NCBI RefSeq assembly: GCF_002210105.1
Contig: NZ_AQQU01000007.1
Coordinates: 1 to 64,000 of the forward strand
Reading direction: 5' to 3'
From: Oceanicola sp. 22II-s10i
Lineage (GTDB): Bacteria > Pseudomonadota > Alphaproteobacteria > Rhodobacterales > Rhodobacteraceae
DNA: 64,000 nt
Both the position numbers and the translations under genes were made by a program. Positions 37,968 to 46,803 of this stretch are shown here, one piece after another (position 1 is the first letter of the stretch; every line of letters starts with the position of its first letter). A model generated the notes under the pieces. The model was not told where the DNA came from. It did no database searches and saw nothing but the letters and a program-made list of their open reading frames with translations.

Positions 37968-37993
37968 AAAGGCGCGCCGGTTGGCGCGCCTTT
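37968..37993 (-). terminator. Rho-independent terminator of the mepK-like gene
   Basis: AAAGGCGCGCC (37968-37978), loop GGTT, GGCGCGCCTTT (37983-37993): 11-bp perfect stem. On the minus strand it is followed by TTCCTTTTC, just after the stop at 38019. Confidence 0.9.
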
Positions 37994-38018
37994 CAGAACG
38001 TGGTTGGTGCTGACAGCC

Positions 38019-38585
38019 TCAGCTGCCCCAGGAGCGGACCGGGCCGCAATCCATATGCACGAAATCCGAACTGGTGTAGCGACCGACGCCGCCGGCATGG
38101 CAGGACACCGCCGCGCGGGCCATCTGGCTGACCGACCGCGACTGGAGCCGCAGATCCGCAGCCTCGCCCCGCAGGTGGCGGGAATTCTTGGCCACGCCGG
38201 AGGAACGAGCCCGCAGCATCGCGTTCGTCTCGGGCGAGCGATAGCCCGAGATCAGCATGTAGGGTTCGGTCACGTTCAGCAGATTGTGCGAGGCGGCCAT
38301 GATGTCCATGGTCCGCATGTCGATGTTCTTGAGCTGATTGTTGCGCCAGTCCCGCATGAAGTAGGTCACTTCACGCACCGCATCCGCGATATATTCGCCT
38401 TCGATCCAGTAGATCATGTCCAGCTTTTCGCCGGTCCGAGCCGAATACATCTTCAGTCTGCGAATATCTCCGGCCCCGCGAAGGAACCCAGCGGCCTTCG
38501 TATACGTTGGTGCTGCAACAAGAGTGGTTGCCGCAAATGCGCCCAATAGGGCACGGCGCGACATAGTCGTTGTGGTATTGGTCAT
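38019..38585 (-). CDS. MepK-like murein endopeptidase (DUF882, M15 family)
   Basis: A 188-aa exported LAS-type metallopeptidase. A Tat-like leader (SRRALLGAFAATTLVAAPTYTKA, arginines at 10-11) is followed by the M15_2 domain: ISGYRSPETNAMLR, then NSRHLRGEAADLR with the zinc ligands His and Asp, and DFVHMDCGPVRSW with the third ligand His. E. coli MepK (YcbK) cuts the 3-3 cross-links formed by L,D-transpeptidases; the same role is inferred. It is divergent from an L,D-transpeptidase gene at 38901, as E. coli ycbK lies next to ycbB. Confidence 0.88.
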   Translation of the reverse strand: MTNTTTTMSRRALLGAFAATTLVAAPTYTKAAGFLRGAGDIRRLKMYSARTGEKLDMIYWIEGEYIADAVREVTYFMRDWRNNQLKNIDMRTMDIMAASHNLLNVTEPYMLISGYRSPETNAMLRARSSGVAKNSRHLRGEAADLRLQSRSVSQMARAAVSCHAGGVGRYTSSDFVHMDCGPVRSWGS

Positions 38586-38900
38586 AGAGCGCCTGTCCCG
38601 TGCTTTTGCCCGATGCCGCGACGTTGCGCGGCCAATTCATCCCATCCCCAAGTGCGGAAAACATCGCACAAACGAGCAGTGAGACCAAGGCGAAGATACT
38701 TAGAATGCTCACCAACCCGTGAGGTCGGCAGAATCTTGCTGACATATGGTGGAATTCCACCATTTTGGGTGGGCGCGTCATCGGGCTACATCAGTTTGCG
38801 GATCTTTTGCATGAACCGCTGAGGGGCGCTGGACAACAGCACGGGCCCGGTTCACACCGGACGACGGCCCGATCACGAAAACGGACAGGGGGTTTACCGA
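38586..38900. promoter_or_regulatory. intergenic region between mepK-like and L,D-transpeptidase genes
   Basis: 315 bp between divergent start codons, less GC-rich than the surroundings. It must hold promoters for both genes, though no strong hexamer pair was fixed. It contains an 18-bp perfect palindrome at 38746-38763 and an AGGGGG ribosome binding site for the transpeptidase gene. An open frame on the minus strand (ending inside the mepK-like gene) has a hydrophobic stretch but no start signal and is not called. Confidence 0.55.
38746..38763. promoter_or_regulatory. perfect 18-bp palindrome, candidate operator
   Basis: ATGGTGGAATTCCACCAT reads the same on both strands. It lies 138 bp before the L,D-transpeptidase ATG and 161 bp before the mepK-like ATG. 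Four T's follow on the plus strand, but there is no loop and no upstream gene to terminate, so a dimeric-regulator site is more likely. Confidence 0.55.
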
Positions 38901-40517
38901 ATGACGCGCAGGTCACTGAAAGGCATCCGAAACGTACTGGCGGGGGTATGCCTTGCAGCCGTGGTCGGCGCGCTGCCGGCGGCGCCCGTCCGCGCGGAGG
39001 TCGGCATGGCCTTCATGCAGGCGGTGGCCGAAGCTTCGGCCCGCGACCGCGACGTGGCCAAGTGGTACCGCGACACGGGTTACGCGCCGGTCTGGACCGC
39101 GCCGGGCGACGAGGCCCGGATGCGCCGCGCCGCGCTGCTGGATGCCTTTGCCGTCGCCCACGCCCACGCTCTGCCCGAAGGCAAGTACAGCGCCGACAAG
39201 CTGCGCGCGATGATGTCCCGTGCCGTCACGCCGCGCGACCTCGGTCGGCTGGAGGCCGAACTGACGCGTGTCTATCTGGATTTCGCGACCGACATCCAGA
39301 CCGGCGTGCTGGTCCCGCGCGAGGTCGATGACGGCATCAAGCGCGAGGTGCCGCTGCGCAGCGTCGAAAGCTACATGACCGGTATCACCAGCCCGGATCC
39401 GGTCGGCTTCGTCCGCGGTCTTGCGCCGCGCACCGGGGAATACACGCGCCTGCTCAAGGCCAAGCTGGATCTGGAATACCGCGTCAATCACGGTGGCTGG
39501 GGCGCGCCGGTGGCCGCCAGCTCGCTCAAGCCGGGGCAGGAGGGGCGCGATGTCGTCGCCCTGCGCAACCGGCTGATCGCCATGGGCTACCTGCCGTGGT
39601 CGGTCGGCACCCGCTACGATGCCGAGATGCAGATGGCCGTCCAGACCTTCCAGGAGGATCACGGCCTGCTGCCCGACGGCGTCGCAGGGGCCGGCACGAT
39701 GACCGAGATCAACGTCCCGATCGGCGAGCGTCTGAAGTCCGTCATCGTTGCGCTGGAGCGTGAGCGGTGGATGAACATGGAGCGTGGCAAGCGCCACATC
39801 CTCGTGAACCTGACCGACTTCCACGCGCGGATCATGGACGACGACAAGCTGACCTTCGTCACCCGCTCGGTGATCGGTCAGAACACCGGCGATCGTCGCA
39901 GCCCGGAATTCTCGGACGAGATGGACCATCTGGTCATCAATCCGACGTGGAACGTGCCGCGGTCGATCGCGACCAAGGAATACCTGCCGGCCTTCAAGCG
40001 GAACCCGTATTCCAACAGCCATCTCAAGCTCTACAACGCGCGCGGACAGGTGGTGGACCGGGGGTCGGTGAACTTCGCGGCCTACAACGAGCGGAACTTC
40101 CCGTTCGACGTGAAACAGCCGCCGTCCTCGCGCAATGCGCTCGGGCTGGTGAAGTTCATGTTCCCGAACAAGTACAACATCTACCTGCACGACACGCCGT
40201 CCAAGAGCCTGTTCGATCGCGAAGCCCGCGACTTCAGCCATGGCTGCATCCGTCTGGCCGATCCGTTCGACTTCGCCTACGAACTGCTGTCCCGTCAGGA
40301 AGCCGATCCGCAGGGCTTTTTCCAGTCGATCCTGCGGACCGGCCGGGAAACGAGGGTGAACCTCAAGGAACCGGTGCCGGTGCACCTGATCTATCGCACC
40401 GCCGTGACCGATCCCAAGGGCCGGATCACCTTCCGCCGCGATGTCTACGGACGCGATGGCCGGGTGTGGGACGCGCTGCAACGCGCGGGCGTGATCCTGC
40501 CCGGCGGACAGAGCTGA
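38901..40517 (+). CDS. L,D-transpeptidase, YcbB/LdtD type
   Basis: A 538-aa exported enzyme that forms 3-3 cross-links in peptidoglycan. Signal peptide at residues 1-33 (cut after APVRA). A scaffold region to about 200, a PG_binding_1 domain near 213-270 ([33 protein letters not shown]), then the YkuD catalytic domain with the signature [12 protein letters not shown]447 and the nucleophile C449. The long insert before the signature ([17 protein letters not shown]) is the capping loop of YcbB-like enzymes. It leads a set with lpxD, acp and a ketoacyl synthase gene (26-bp gap to lpxD). Confidence 0.92.
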   Translation: MTRRSLKGIRNVLAGVCLAAVVGALPAAPVRAEVGMAFMQAVAEASARDRDVAKWYRDTGYAPVWTAPGDEARMRRAALLDAFAVAHAHALPEGKYSADKLRAMMSRAVTPRDLGRLEAELTRVYLDFATDIQTGVLVPREVDDGIKREVPLRSVESYMTGITSPDPVGFVRGLAPRTGEYTRLLKAKLDLEYRVNHGGWGAPVAASSLKPGQEGRDVVALRNRLIAMGYLPWSVGTRYDAEMQMAVQTFQEDHGLLPDGVAGAGTMTEINVPIGERLKSVIVALERERWMNMERGKRHILVNLTDFHARIMDDDKLTFVTRSVIGQNTGDRRSPEFSDEMDHLVINPTWNVPRSIATKEYLPAFKRNPYSNSHLKLYNARGQVVDRGSVNFAAYNERNFPFDVKQPPSSRNALGLVKFMFPNKYNIYLHDTPSKSLFDREARDFSHGCIRLADPFDFAYELLSRQEADPQGFFQSILRTGRETRVNLKEPVPVHLIYRTAVTDPKGRITFRRDVYGRDGRVWDALQRAGVILPGGQS

Positions 40518-40542
40518 GGCCGCGGCCCATGGCCGCCGCGTC

Positions 40543-41637
40543 ATGCCGCACAGCATAGCCGATATCGCCGCCGCCCTCGGGGCGGTGGCGGTCGGTGATA
40601 CCTCACTGACAGTCGAAGCTGCGACGTCTCCGGCAACCGCCGGGCCTGGCGATCTTGCCGTTGCGCTCGGCGGGGCGCATGTCGTGGCGCTTTGCGAGGG
40701 GGCGGCCCGCGCGGCGATCCTGCCGGACGGCACCGACTGGGCGGCGCTCGGGCTCGATGCCGCAATCCTGTTGCCGGTCGGACGTGAGACACTGCACAGG
40801 ATCACGGCGCATATGGATAGGGGGCAGGGCCATCCGCCCGGCATCCACGCCGGCGCGGTGATCGACCCGACGGCGCGGATCGGGGCAGGGGTCAGCATCG
40901 GCCCATTTGCCGTGATCGGCCCCGGCGCCCGTATCGGGGCGGGGACGATCATCGCTGATGGCGTGCACGTCGGGCCGGAGGCTTGCATCGGCGCAGACAC
41001 GGTCCTGCATCCCCACGTCCGCATCGGCGCCCGCGTCCGTATCGGTGACCGGTTCATCGCGCAGCCCGGCGCGACGGTGGGCTTCGACGGCTTCTCCTTC
41101 ACCACGCTGCGGCCGTCCCAAGCGGAGCAGGCGCGGACGGTTCTCGCATCGCCCGATACGCCGCCGGACGGCCAGCCCTGGCTGCGGGTTCACTCCCTCG
41201 CCAGCGTCGAGATCGGCGCGGATGTGGAACTGGGTGCCAACACCTGCGTCGACAGCGGCACGCTGGCGCCGACGCGGATCGGGTCGGGCACAAAGATCGA
41301 CAACCTCTGCCATATCGCGCACAATGTGACCGTGGGTGACGATTGCCTTTTTGCGGCAATGGTCGGGATCGCCGGATCCTGCCGGATCGGCAACAACGTG
41401 GTGCTGGGCGGCAAGGTCGGGGTCAGCGATCATGTCTCGGTCGGCGACCATGTCGTGGCGGGTGGCGGATCGGTCATCCTGAGCACCGTGCCCGCCGGCC
41501 GCGTGATGCTGGGCTATCCGGCGACGCGGATCGAGACGCAGGTCGAGAGCTACAAGGCAATGCGGCGGCTGCCACGGCTGATCCGCCGCATCGAAAGGCT
41601 GCAGAAATCGGTTTTCAAGTCGGAACAGAAAGACTAA
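40543..41637 (+). CDS. lpxD: UDP-3-O-acylglucosamine N-acyltransferase (LpxD)
   Basis: A 364-aa left-handed beta-helix acyltransferase that adds the N-linked 3-hydroxyacyl chain to the lipid A precursor, using acyl-ACP. An N-terminal LpxD uridine-binding domain (1-95) is followed by many hexapeptide repeats ([20 protein letters not shown] and so on), the catalytic histidine H260 in CHIAHNV, and a C-terminal helical tail ending in SEQKD. In proteobacteria lpxD usually lies behind bamA; bamA is at the end of this window, more than 20 kb away, so this may be a second copy. An acp and a ketoacyl synthase gene follow, suggesting a dedicated acyl donor. Confidence 0.9.
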   Translation: MPHSIADIAAALGAVAVGDTSLTVEAATSPATAGPGDLAVALGGAHVVALCEGAARAAILPDGTDWAALGLDAAILLPVGRETLHRITAHMDRGQGHPPGIHAGAVIDPTARIGAGVSIGPFAVIGPGARIGAGTIIADGVHVGPEACIGADTVLHPHVRIGARVRIGDRFIAQPGATVGFDGFSFTTLRPSQAEQARTVLASPDTPPDGQPWLRVHSLASVEIGADVELGANTCVDSGTLAPTRIGSGTKIDNLCHIAHNVTVGDDCLFAAMVGIAGSCRIGNNVVLGGKVGVSDHVSVGDHVVAGGGSVILSTVPAGRVMLGYPATRIETQVESYKAMRRLPRLIRRIERLQKSVFKSEQKD

Positions 41638-41671
41638 ATCGGGGCCAACCGCGACAGGGGGAGGCGTGAGC

Positions 41672-41932
41672 ATGAGCGTCAAGGACAAGGTCATCGCGAT
41701 CATCGCCGAGCAGGCGGTGCTGGAACCCTCGGACGTGACGATGGACAGCACCCTCGAAGACCTCGGAATTGACAGCCTCGGGCTGGTCGAAAGCATCTTC
41801 GCGATCGAGGAGGCGTTCGACATCCAGATCCCGTTCAACGCGAACGAACCGACCGAAAGCGATTTCGACATCACCAACGTGGGCACCATCGTCGCCGGGA
41901 TCGAGAAGCTGGTGGCGGAACAGCACGCGTGA
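41672..41932 (+). CDS. acyl carrier protein (accessory)
   Basis: An 86-aa acidic four-helix carrier. The phosphopantetheine serine is S35 in DLGIDSLGLVE. It is longer in the 45-70 region than AcpP (FNANEPTESDFDITN) and differs from housekeeping ACP around the DSL motif, so it is a specialised carrier, comparable in role to the lipid A-specific AcpXL of rhizobia. The ATG at 41672 is chosen because GGGGGAGG ends 8 bases before it; a GTG two codons earlier is too close. It overlaps the ketoacyl synthase start by four bases (GTGA). Confidence 0.88.
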   Translation: MSVKDKVIAIIAEQAVLEPSDVTMDSTLEDLGIDSLGLVESIFAIEEAFDIQIPFNANEPTESDFDITNVGTIVAGIEKLVAEQHA

Positions 41933-43137
41933 AACGGGTCGTCATCACGGGCGCGGGCACGATCAACGCGCTCGGACATTCGGTCGCCGAGACCTTCGAG
42001 GCGTTCCGCGAGGGCCGCTGCGGGATCGGCGCGCTTGAAATGCGCGACGTGGAGCGGCTGGCCATCCAGATCGGCGGACAGGTCAAGGGCTTCGAGGCCG
42101 AGGGCGAGTTCAACCGCCAGCAGATGGCGCTCTACGACCGGTTCACCATGTTCACCCTGCACGCCGCCAAGGAGGCGATCGCGCAGGCCGGGCTGGAATT
42201 CGTGGGCGAACTGGCCGCCAAGTCCGGCGTCGTGCTGGGCACGGCGGGCGGCGGTGTGTCGACGTGGGATGACAACTACCGGGCCGTCTACGAAGAGGGG
42301 AAGAACCGGGTTCACCCCTTCGTCGTGCCCAAGCTGATGAACAACGCGGCCGCGTCGCACGTCAGCATGGAATACAACCTCAAGGGCCCGTCCTTTACCG
42401 TGTCCACCGCCTGCGCGTCGTCGAACCACGCGATGGCGCAGGCGTTCCAGATGGTCCGCTCCGGCATGGCGCCCGCCATGGTCACCGGCGGGTCGGAGTC
42501 GATGCTCTGCTTCGGCGGGGTGAAGGCTTGGGAAGGCCTGCGCGTCATGTCCAAGGACGCCTGCCGCCCGTTCAGTCTGAACCGCAACGGCATGGTGCAG
42601 GGCGAGGGCGCGGGCGTCTTCGTCTTCGAAGAGATGGAGCACGCGAAAAAGCGCGGGGCCGTCATCCTGGCCGAGGTGATCGGCTTCGCCATGTCGTCCG
42701 ACGCCGCCGATATCGTCATGCCGTCCAAGCAGGGCGCGGCGCGGGCGATCACCGGGGCGATGCAGGACGCGCGGATCAATCCCGAGGACGTGGGCTATAT
42801 CAACGCGCATGGCACCGGGACGGCGGCGAACGACAAGACGGAATGCGCGGCCGTGGCGGATGCGCTTGGTCATCACGCGGACGCGGTGATGATCTCTTCG
42901 ACCAAGTCGATGCACGGGCACCTGATCGGCGGCACGGGCGCGGTCGAGCTTCTGGCCTGCATCATGGCGCTGAAGGACGGGGTGGTCGCGCCGACCATCG
43001 GCTACGAGGAACCCGATCCGGAATGCGCGCTGGACGTCGTCCCGAATACCGCGCGTGAGGCGAAGGTCGAGGTCGCGCTGTCCAACGCGTTCGCCTTTGG
43101 CGGGCTGAACGCGGTGCTAGCGCTCAGGAAAGCCTGA
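41929..43137 (+). CDS. beta-ketoacyl-ACP synthase (FabF/KAS II family)
   Basis: A 402-aa condensing enzyme. The catalytic triad is C162 (STACASS), H294 (NAHGTGT) and H329 (KSMHGHLIGGTG). Chain elongation with malonyl-ACP, on the neighbouring carrier protein, is the expected reaction. It is probably not the housekeeping FabF because it is clustered with a special ACP and LpxD rather than with fabD/fabG/acpP. The start codon is GTG, overlapping the acp stop by four bases; translational coupling implies that the two proteins work together. A strong terminator follows. Confidence 0.92.
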   Translation: MKRVVITGAGTINALGHSVAETFEAFREGRCGIGALEMRDVERLAIQIGGQVKGFEAEGEFNRQQMALYDRFTMFTLHAAKEAIAQAGLEFVGELAAKSGVVLGTAGGGVSTWDDNYRAVYEEGKNRVHPFVVPKLMNNAAASHVSMEYNLKGPSFTVSTACASSNHAMAQAFQMVRSGMAPAMVTGGSESMLCFGGVKAWEGLRVMSKDACRPFSLNRNGMVQGEGAGVFVFEEMEHAKKRGAVILAEVIGFAMSSDAADIVMPSKQGAARAITGAMQDARINPEDVGYINAHGTGTAANDKTECAAVADALGHHADAVMISSTKSMHGHLIGGTGAVELLACIMALKDGVVAPTIGYEEPDPECALDVVPNTAREAKVEVALSNAFAFGGLNAVLALRKA

Positions 43138-43168
43138 CAGGTTTCACGATCGGCACAGGCACAACAAA

Positions 43169-43192
43169 AAAGCCGGCCAGACGGCCGGCTTT
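43169..43192. terminator. bidirectional Rho-independent terminator
   Basis: AAAGCCGGCC (43169-43178), loop AGAC, GGCCGGCTTT (43183-43192), between convergent ketoacyl synthase and ialB-type genes. A-rich on the left and T-ended on the right, so it can serve both strands. Confidence 0.9.
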
Positions 43193-43216
43193 CGCGTGTT
43201 TCGGGGGCAGGTCAGG

Positions 43217-43870
43217 TCACTGTTGACCGGGCGCCACGGTGATCTGGTCGTAGCCGGCGGTGAAACCGGTCAGCGAAAGGTTGAGCGCCAGTTTCACGTC
43301 CGGGGCCGCGTAGGGCACGATTGTCAGCGTCGCCGCTTTGCCGCGCTTGAGCGAATCCACATCCGCCTGGGTCAGGCCGATCCGGGCGAAACAGCCGACC
43401 TGGTTGCAGAAGGAAAAACGATACCGCTTGCCCTTCGCGCCATCGACGGACAGCATCATGTCCTCGATCAGCGCGGTCTCGAGCGGAACGACGACAGTCG
43501 CGCCGGCTGCGGCCTGGCCACCTGCGGGCAGGCGGAACAGGCTGAACTCTGCGACCGGGTTGTCGTTCTCGTCGCGCAGCAGCTGATACAGCTGGCAGCT
43601 TTCATCGGCCCCTTCCGCGGGCGCTTTCATGCACTGTACCAGCCAGTCGCCGCTTTCGGCCTTGGTATAGGGCTGACCCTCGGCGCCTTCGCCGTCGTCG
43701 GTGCCCATGGTCAGGTCGCCGGACTGGGAGGGCTGCTCGGTCGCAGGCTGCTCGGTCGCAGGCTGTTCGGCTGCGGGCTGGGTCGTCGAGTCGCTGGTTT
43801 CGCCAGTGGTCTGTGCGACGGCCGGCGCGGCCAGTGCGAGTGCGATAAGAAACGAAAGAATACGGGTCAT
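43217..43870 (-). CDS. invasion-associated locus B (IalB) family protein
   Basis: A 217-aa exported protein. Signal peptide MTRILSFLIALALAAPAVAQ; then a low-complexity linker (residues 21-60) rich in T, E, Q, P with three PATEQ-type repeats; then the IalB domain from about 65 (GDWLVQCMKAP, SCQLYQLL, FRLPAGGQAAAGATVVVPLE, FCNQVGCFARIGL), with four cysteines probably in two disulfides. IalB proteins are widespread in free-living alphaproteobacteria; the name comes from Bartonella and does not imply virulence. Start chosen at the signal peptide; a longer frame upstream is rejected. Confidence 0.9.
   Translation of the reverse strand: MTRILSFLIALALAAPAVAQTTGETSDSTTQPAAEQPATEQPATEQPSQSGDLTMGTDDGEGAEGQPYTKAESGDWLVQCMKAPAEGADESCQLYQLLRDENDNPVAEFSLFRLPAGGQAAAGATVVVPLETALIEDMMLSVDGAKGKRYRFSFCNQVGCFARIGLTQADVDSLKRGKAATLTIVPYAAPDVKLALNLSLTGFTAGYDQITVAPGQQ
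43731..43775 (-). repeat. three 15-bp tandem repeats within the IalB-type gene
   Basis: Two identical copies of GGCTGCTCGGTCGCA (43731-43745, 43746-43760) and one diverged copy (43761-43775). They encode the repeated five-residue Ala-Thr-Glu-Gln-Pro linker unit. In frame, so copy-number change would only alter linker length. Confidence 0.85.
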
Positions 43871-44039
43871 CTCTGTCCTGTCTGTCCAGCGTCGGCACAA
43901 CACCGACGGTCCATTTGTCGAGCGCGATCTAACACGGTGTGACCGGCTTGTCAGTCCCCCCGTCGGGGGGGCGGCGGCACGCCGCTTCAAACTCGCGTGT
44001 GTCCCGGCCACGACGAAATAGGCGGTCCGGTTGCAAGAG

Positions 44040-44063
44040 AAAAGGGGCCATGCGGCCCCTTTT
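44040..44063. terminator. terminator-like stem-loop
   Basis: AAAAGGGGCC (44040-44049), loop ATGC, GGCCCCTTTT (44054-44063), a perfect 10-bp stem with T's on either strand. No annotated gene ends here, so it must belong to an unannotated transcript or to a leader. Confidence 0.75.
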
Positions 44064-44179
44064 CCCTGTCTCCCTGTCGGACTGGCCGACTTATTCATTG
44101 CTCCTGACGCTAAGGCCTTTGCCGGGAGGCGTCAACAGCAAATTTTGCCTGTCTCATGGGAACTTAGCCGTTCGAGACA

Positions 44180-44263
44180 GGGAAAAGAGGCCGTGCCCGG
44201 AGGCACGGCCAGTCTGACAGGGAGGAAGTCTGTCCCAGGCGGCGAGGACTGCCGCCTGGGACG
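44180..44263 (-). ncRNA. candidate small RNA with unpaired CUUCCUCCCUG
   Basis: Read on the minus strand: a 12-bp hairpin (arms GTCCCAGGCGGC at 44232-44243 and GCCGCCTGGGAC at 44251-44262), a 21-base unpaired linker containing CTTCCTCCCTG, a 9-bp hairpin (44189-44210), then TCTTTTCC, which together form a Rho-independent terminator. An exposed CUCC-rich stretch can pair with ribosome binding sites, as in the CcsR (cuckoo) RNAs of Rhodobacter. No clear promoter was found and the plus strand cannot be excluded. Confidence 0.4.
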
Positions 44264-44336
44264 TGTTTCACTATGGCACCGACAAGTTAAGGATGTATGT
44301 TCGCCCGGACGGAAACGGACAGTCGGGGACGGGGAT

Positions 44337-45887
44337 TTGGACGGCAGGATTTTCATCGGCGGCGGCGGAGAAGGGTATGGCGAAAAGCAGTGGCTGATCC
44401 TGAAATACGCCAACCGTCACGGCCTGATCGCGGGCGCGACCGGCACCGGCAAGACGGTCACGCTGCAGATCATGGCCGAAAGCTTCTCGGCCCAGGGCGT
44501 GCCGGTGATCCTGTCCGACGTGAAGGGCGACCTGTCCGGGCTGGCCGAGGCGGGAAGCGAGACGTTCAAGCTGCACGAGGCATTCACCAAGCGCGCCGCC
44601 CAAATCGGTTTCGACGATTACGCCTACACGGCCTTTCCGGTGCTGTTCTGGGATCTCTTCGGTGAACAGGGCCATCCGATCCGCACCACCGTCAGCGAAA
44701 TGGGCCCGCTGCTGCTGTCGCGCCTGCTGGAACTGAGCGAGGCGCAGGAAGGCGTGCTGAACATCGCCTTCCGCGTCGCCGACGAGGAGGGCCTGCCGCT
44801 GCTCGACCTCAAGGACCTGCAGGCGCTGCTGGTCTGGACCGGCGAGAACCGGGAGGCGCTGAGCCTGCGCTACGGCAATATCTCGGTCACCTCGGTCGGC
44901 GCGATCCAGCGCGCGCTGCTGGTGCTCGAGAACCAGGGCGGGACGAAGCTGTTCGGCGAACCGGCACTGGAACTCTCGGACCTGATGCGCACGGATACCG
45001 ACGGGCGGGGCATGATCTCGATCCTCGCAGCCGATCGCCTGATGGGGTCGCCCCGGCTCTACGCGACCTTCCTGCTCTGGCTGCTGTCGGAACTCTTCGA
45101 GACGCTGCCCGAGGTGGGCGATCCGGACAAACCCAAGCTGGTCTTCTTCTTCGACGAAGCGCACCTGCTGTTCGACGACGCCCCCAAGGCGCTGGTCGAC
45201 AAGGTGGAGCAGGTCGCGCGGCTGATCCGGTCCAAGGGGGTCGGCGTCTATTTCTGCACCCAGAACCCGGCGGATGTGCCGGAGGACATCCTCGGCCAGC
45301 TCGGCAACCGGGTCCAGCACGCCCTGCGCGCCTTCACCGCGAAGGACCGCAAGGAACTGCGGCAGGCCGCCGAGACCTATCGCGACAACCCGCGCTTCTC
45401 GACCGAGGACGCGATCCGCGAGGTCGGCACGGGCGAGGCGGTGACATCGTTCCTCGAGGCCAAGGGCGCACCGGGCATCGTGGAGCGGACGCTGATCCGG
45501 CCACCGTCTTCGCGGCTTGGGCCGGTGGAGCCCGAAACCCGGCGCGAGCTGATCGCGACCTCGGCCGTCGCGGGGAAATACGACACGGTCGTCGACCGGG
45601 CCTCGGCCTATGAAATGCTGCGCGACCGGGCGACGAAGGCCGCGAAGGAAGCGGAGGCGGCCGAGGCCCGCGAGGCCCGCGCCGATGCGGAGGAGCGCGA
45701 GTTTCAGGCCGGGCGGCGCTATACCGGCGGCCGGGTCCAGACCCCGACCCGCAGCACGACGCGCAGGCGCAAGGAAGAGGACAGCTTCGGCTCGGCCATT
45801 TCCGAGGCGGTGATCAAGGAGCTCAAGGGCACCACCGGGCGCCGCATCGTCCGCGGCATCCTCGGCGGCCTGTTCAAGGCGCGCTAG
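44337..45887 (+). CDS. HerA-like ATPase, DUF853 (YjgR) family
   Basis: A 516-aa P-loop ATPase of the HerA/FtsK superfamily. Walker A GATGTGKT at 33-40, Walker [14 protein letters not shown] with D273, a sensor-like block [25 protein letters not shown] (there reads FCTQNP), and a basic, Arg-rich C-terminus. Family relatives in E. coli (YjgR) have no settled function; HerA enzymes pump DNA. The start is inferred to be TTG at 44337 (ACGGGGAT upstream), because homologues begin close to the [10 protein letters not shown] motif and the long frame upstream crosses a terminator. Its stop overlaps the convergent LytTR gene. Confidence 0.88.
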   Translation: MDGRIFIGGGGEGYGEKQWLILKYANRHGLIAGATGTGKTVTLQIMAESFSAQGVPVILSDVKGDLSGLAEAGSETFKLHEAFTKRAAQIGFDDYAYTAFPVLFWDLFGEQGHPIRTTVSEMGPLLLSRLLELSEAQEGVLNIAFRVADEEGLPLLDLKDLQALLVWTGENREALSLRYGNISVTSVGAIQRALLVLENQGGTKLFGEPALELSDLMRTDTDGRGMISILAADRLMGSPRLYATFLLWLLSELFETLPEVGDPDKPKLVFFFDEAHLLFDDAPKALVDKVEQVARLIRSKGVGVYFCTQNPADVPEDILGQLGNRVQHALRAFTAKDRKELRQAAETYRDNPRFSTEDAIREVGTGEAVTSFLEAKGAPGIVERTLIRPPSSRLGPVEPETRRELIATSAVAGKYDTVVDRASAYEMLRDRATKAAKEAEAAEAREARADAEEREFQAGRRYTGGRVQTPTRSTTRRRKEEDSFGSAISEAVIKELKGTTGRRIVRGILGGLFKAR

Positions 45888-46675
45888 CCGCGTGCCTCCA
45901 GTCGTTTGCGCAGGGCCTTGGCATAGGTGCGGCTGACCGGCAGATCGCGGCCGTCCGACAGGATAACGCGGTCCTTGCCGTCCTTGCGTTCCATGCGCAC
46001 GGCATGGGGCAGGGCGATCCAGTGCGAGCGGTGGACCTGCATCCCGTCGACGCCCTCCAGTTCGGCGATGGCGTCGGACAGGCGGATCAGGACCATCTGG
46101 ACACCCCGCGTGGTCGAGACCTGGACGTAGTGATCCTGCATCGTCAGCGACAGGATGTCCGTGCCGGTGTCCGGTGTCAGCCTTCGATGGAACGCCACGG
46201 GTTCGGACGGGTGGTGCTCAGCCGGCGTCCTGCGGCTGTCGGGCCGGGGCGTGACCGTGTCAAAGCTGCCTTGCATGTACTGGACCAGTCCGATCGCGCT
46301 ACCCATCACCGCGACCTGCACATAGGTCAGGGCATAGGCCTCCAGCGTCATGTGACGCGGCCAGAGCAGCGCACAGACCAGAAAGACGATGAACGCGCCG
46401 GGCACCGCCGCGATGGCGGAGCCAAGTGCGATGCACCTCGGCCGGGGCCAGTCGCGGAACATGTCCGCCACGAGGCACTGGCACATGGCGATATGCATGG
46501 GCACGCTGATCCCAAGCACGATCAATGACCAAAACAGGCTGCGGCGCCCCGGAGGCATGGCCTCGTAGGTCCCGAACGGTCCGAGCATGGTCAGGATCAC
46601 GACGACCGTCGCGAGGACCGCGAGTCTGCGCTGGTTCGCGAAACCCGACACCATTTCACGCATCGTGAAATACAT
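45884..46675 (-). CDS. membrane-bound LytTR transcriptional regulator
   Basis: A 263-aa regulator with four predicted transmembrane helices in residues 15-130 (for example [17 protein letters not shown] and [19 protein letters not shown]) and a C-terminal LytTR DNA-binding domain (about 155-260: [44 protein letters not shown]). It is a one-component membrane sensor rather than a two-component response regulator: no receiver domain. The start could be 46675 or 46663; a 19-bp inverted repeat covers both. Targets unknown. It overlaps the convergent DUF853 gene by four bases. Confidence 0.88.
   Translation of the reverse strand: MYFTMREMVSGFANQRRLAVLATVVVILTMLGPFGTYEAMPPGRRSLFWSLIVLGISVPMHIAMCQCLVADMFRDWPRPRCIALGSAIAAVPGAFIVFLVCALLWPRHMTLEAYALTYVQVAVMGSAIGLVQYMQGSFDTVTPRPDSRRTPAEHHPSEPVAFHRRLTPDTGTDILSLTMQDHYVQVSTTRGVQMVLIRLSDAIAELEGVDGMQVHRSHWIALPHAVRMERKDGKDRVILSDGRDLPVSRTYAKALRKRLEARG
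46653..46671. promoter_or_regulatory. inverted repeat over the LytTR gene start
   Basis: ATTTCACG-CAT-CGTGAAAT, two 8-bp arms with a 3-base centre, lies over the first codons of the LytTR gene. It may be an autoregulatory site or an mRNA hairpin hiding the start codon. A related TTCACGAAAG lies at 46704-46713. Confidence 0.45.
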
Positions 46676-46803
46676 CCTCTCAACTCACGAATTGGCGGCG
46701 AGACTTCACGAAAGTTGGTTTGAAGTCAACGTCATCACGATGTTTGAGTTGCGACATCAGCACCGTTTATTCATCAGAACTATTTCGATGACTGAACAAT
46801 TTG

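Larger units (their letters stand above)
43871..44336. other. 466-bp gene-free, highly structured region
   Basis: No open frame here looks real. Instead there are at least five inverted repeats: CCCCCC-GTC-GGGGGG near 43956-43971, the terminator-like stem at 44040-44063, TGACGC/GCGTCA (44105-44134), CCTGTCTC/GAGACAGG (44148-44181), and the two long GC hairpins at 44189-44210 and 44232-44262. The words CCTGTC and GACAGG recur five times. The stretch probably contains a small RNA and/or the 5' leader of the downstream ATPase gene. Confidence 0.6.

Noticed and set aside
38371-38781. Minus-strand frame with a hydrophobic stretch upstream of the mepK-like gene
   Set aside because: It has no ribosome binding site, crosses the 18-bp palindrome and runs into the mepK-like gene in another frame.
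43156-43200. Riboswitch or sRNA after the ketoacyl synthase gene
   Set aside because: The structure is fully explained by a bidirectional terminator between convergent genes.
44031-44336. N-terminal extension of the DUF853 ATPase
   Set aside because: The frame is open upstream but spans a terminator-type stem and several hairpins, and homologues start near IFIGGGG.
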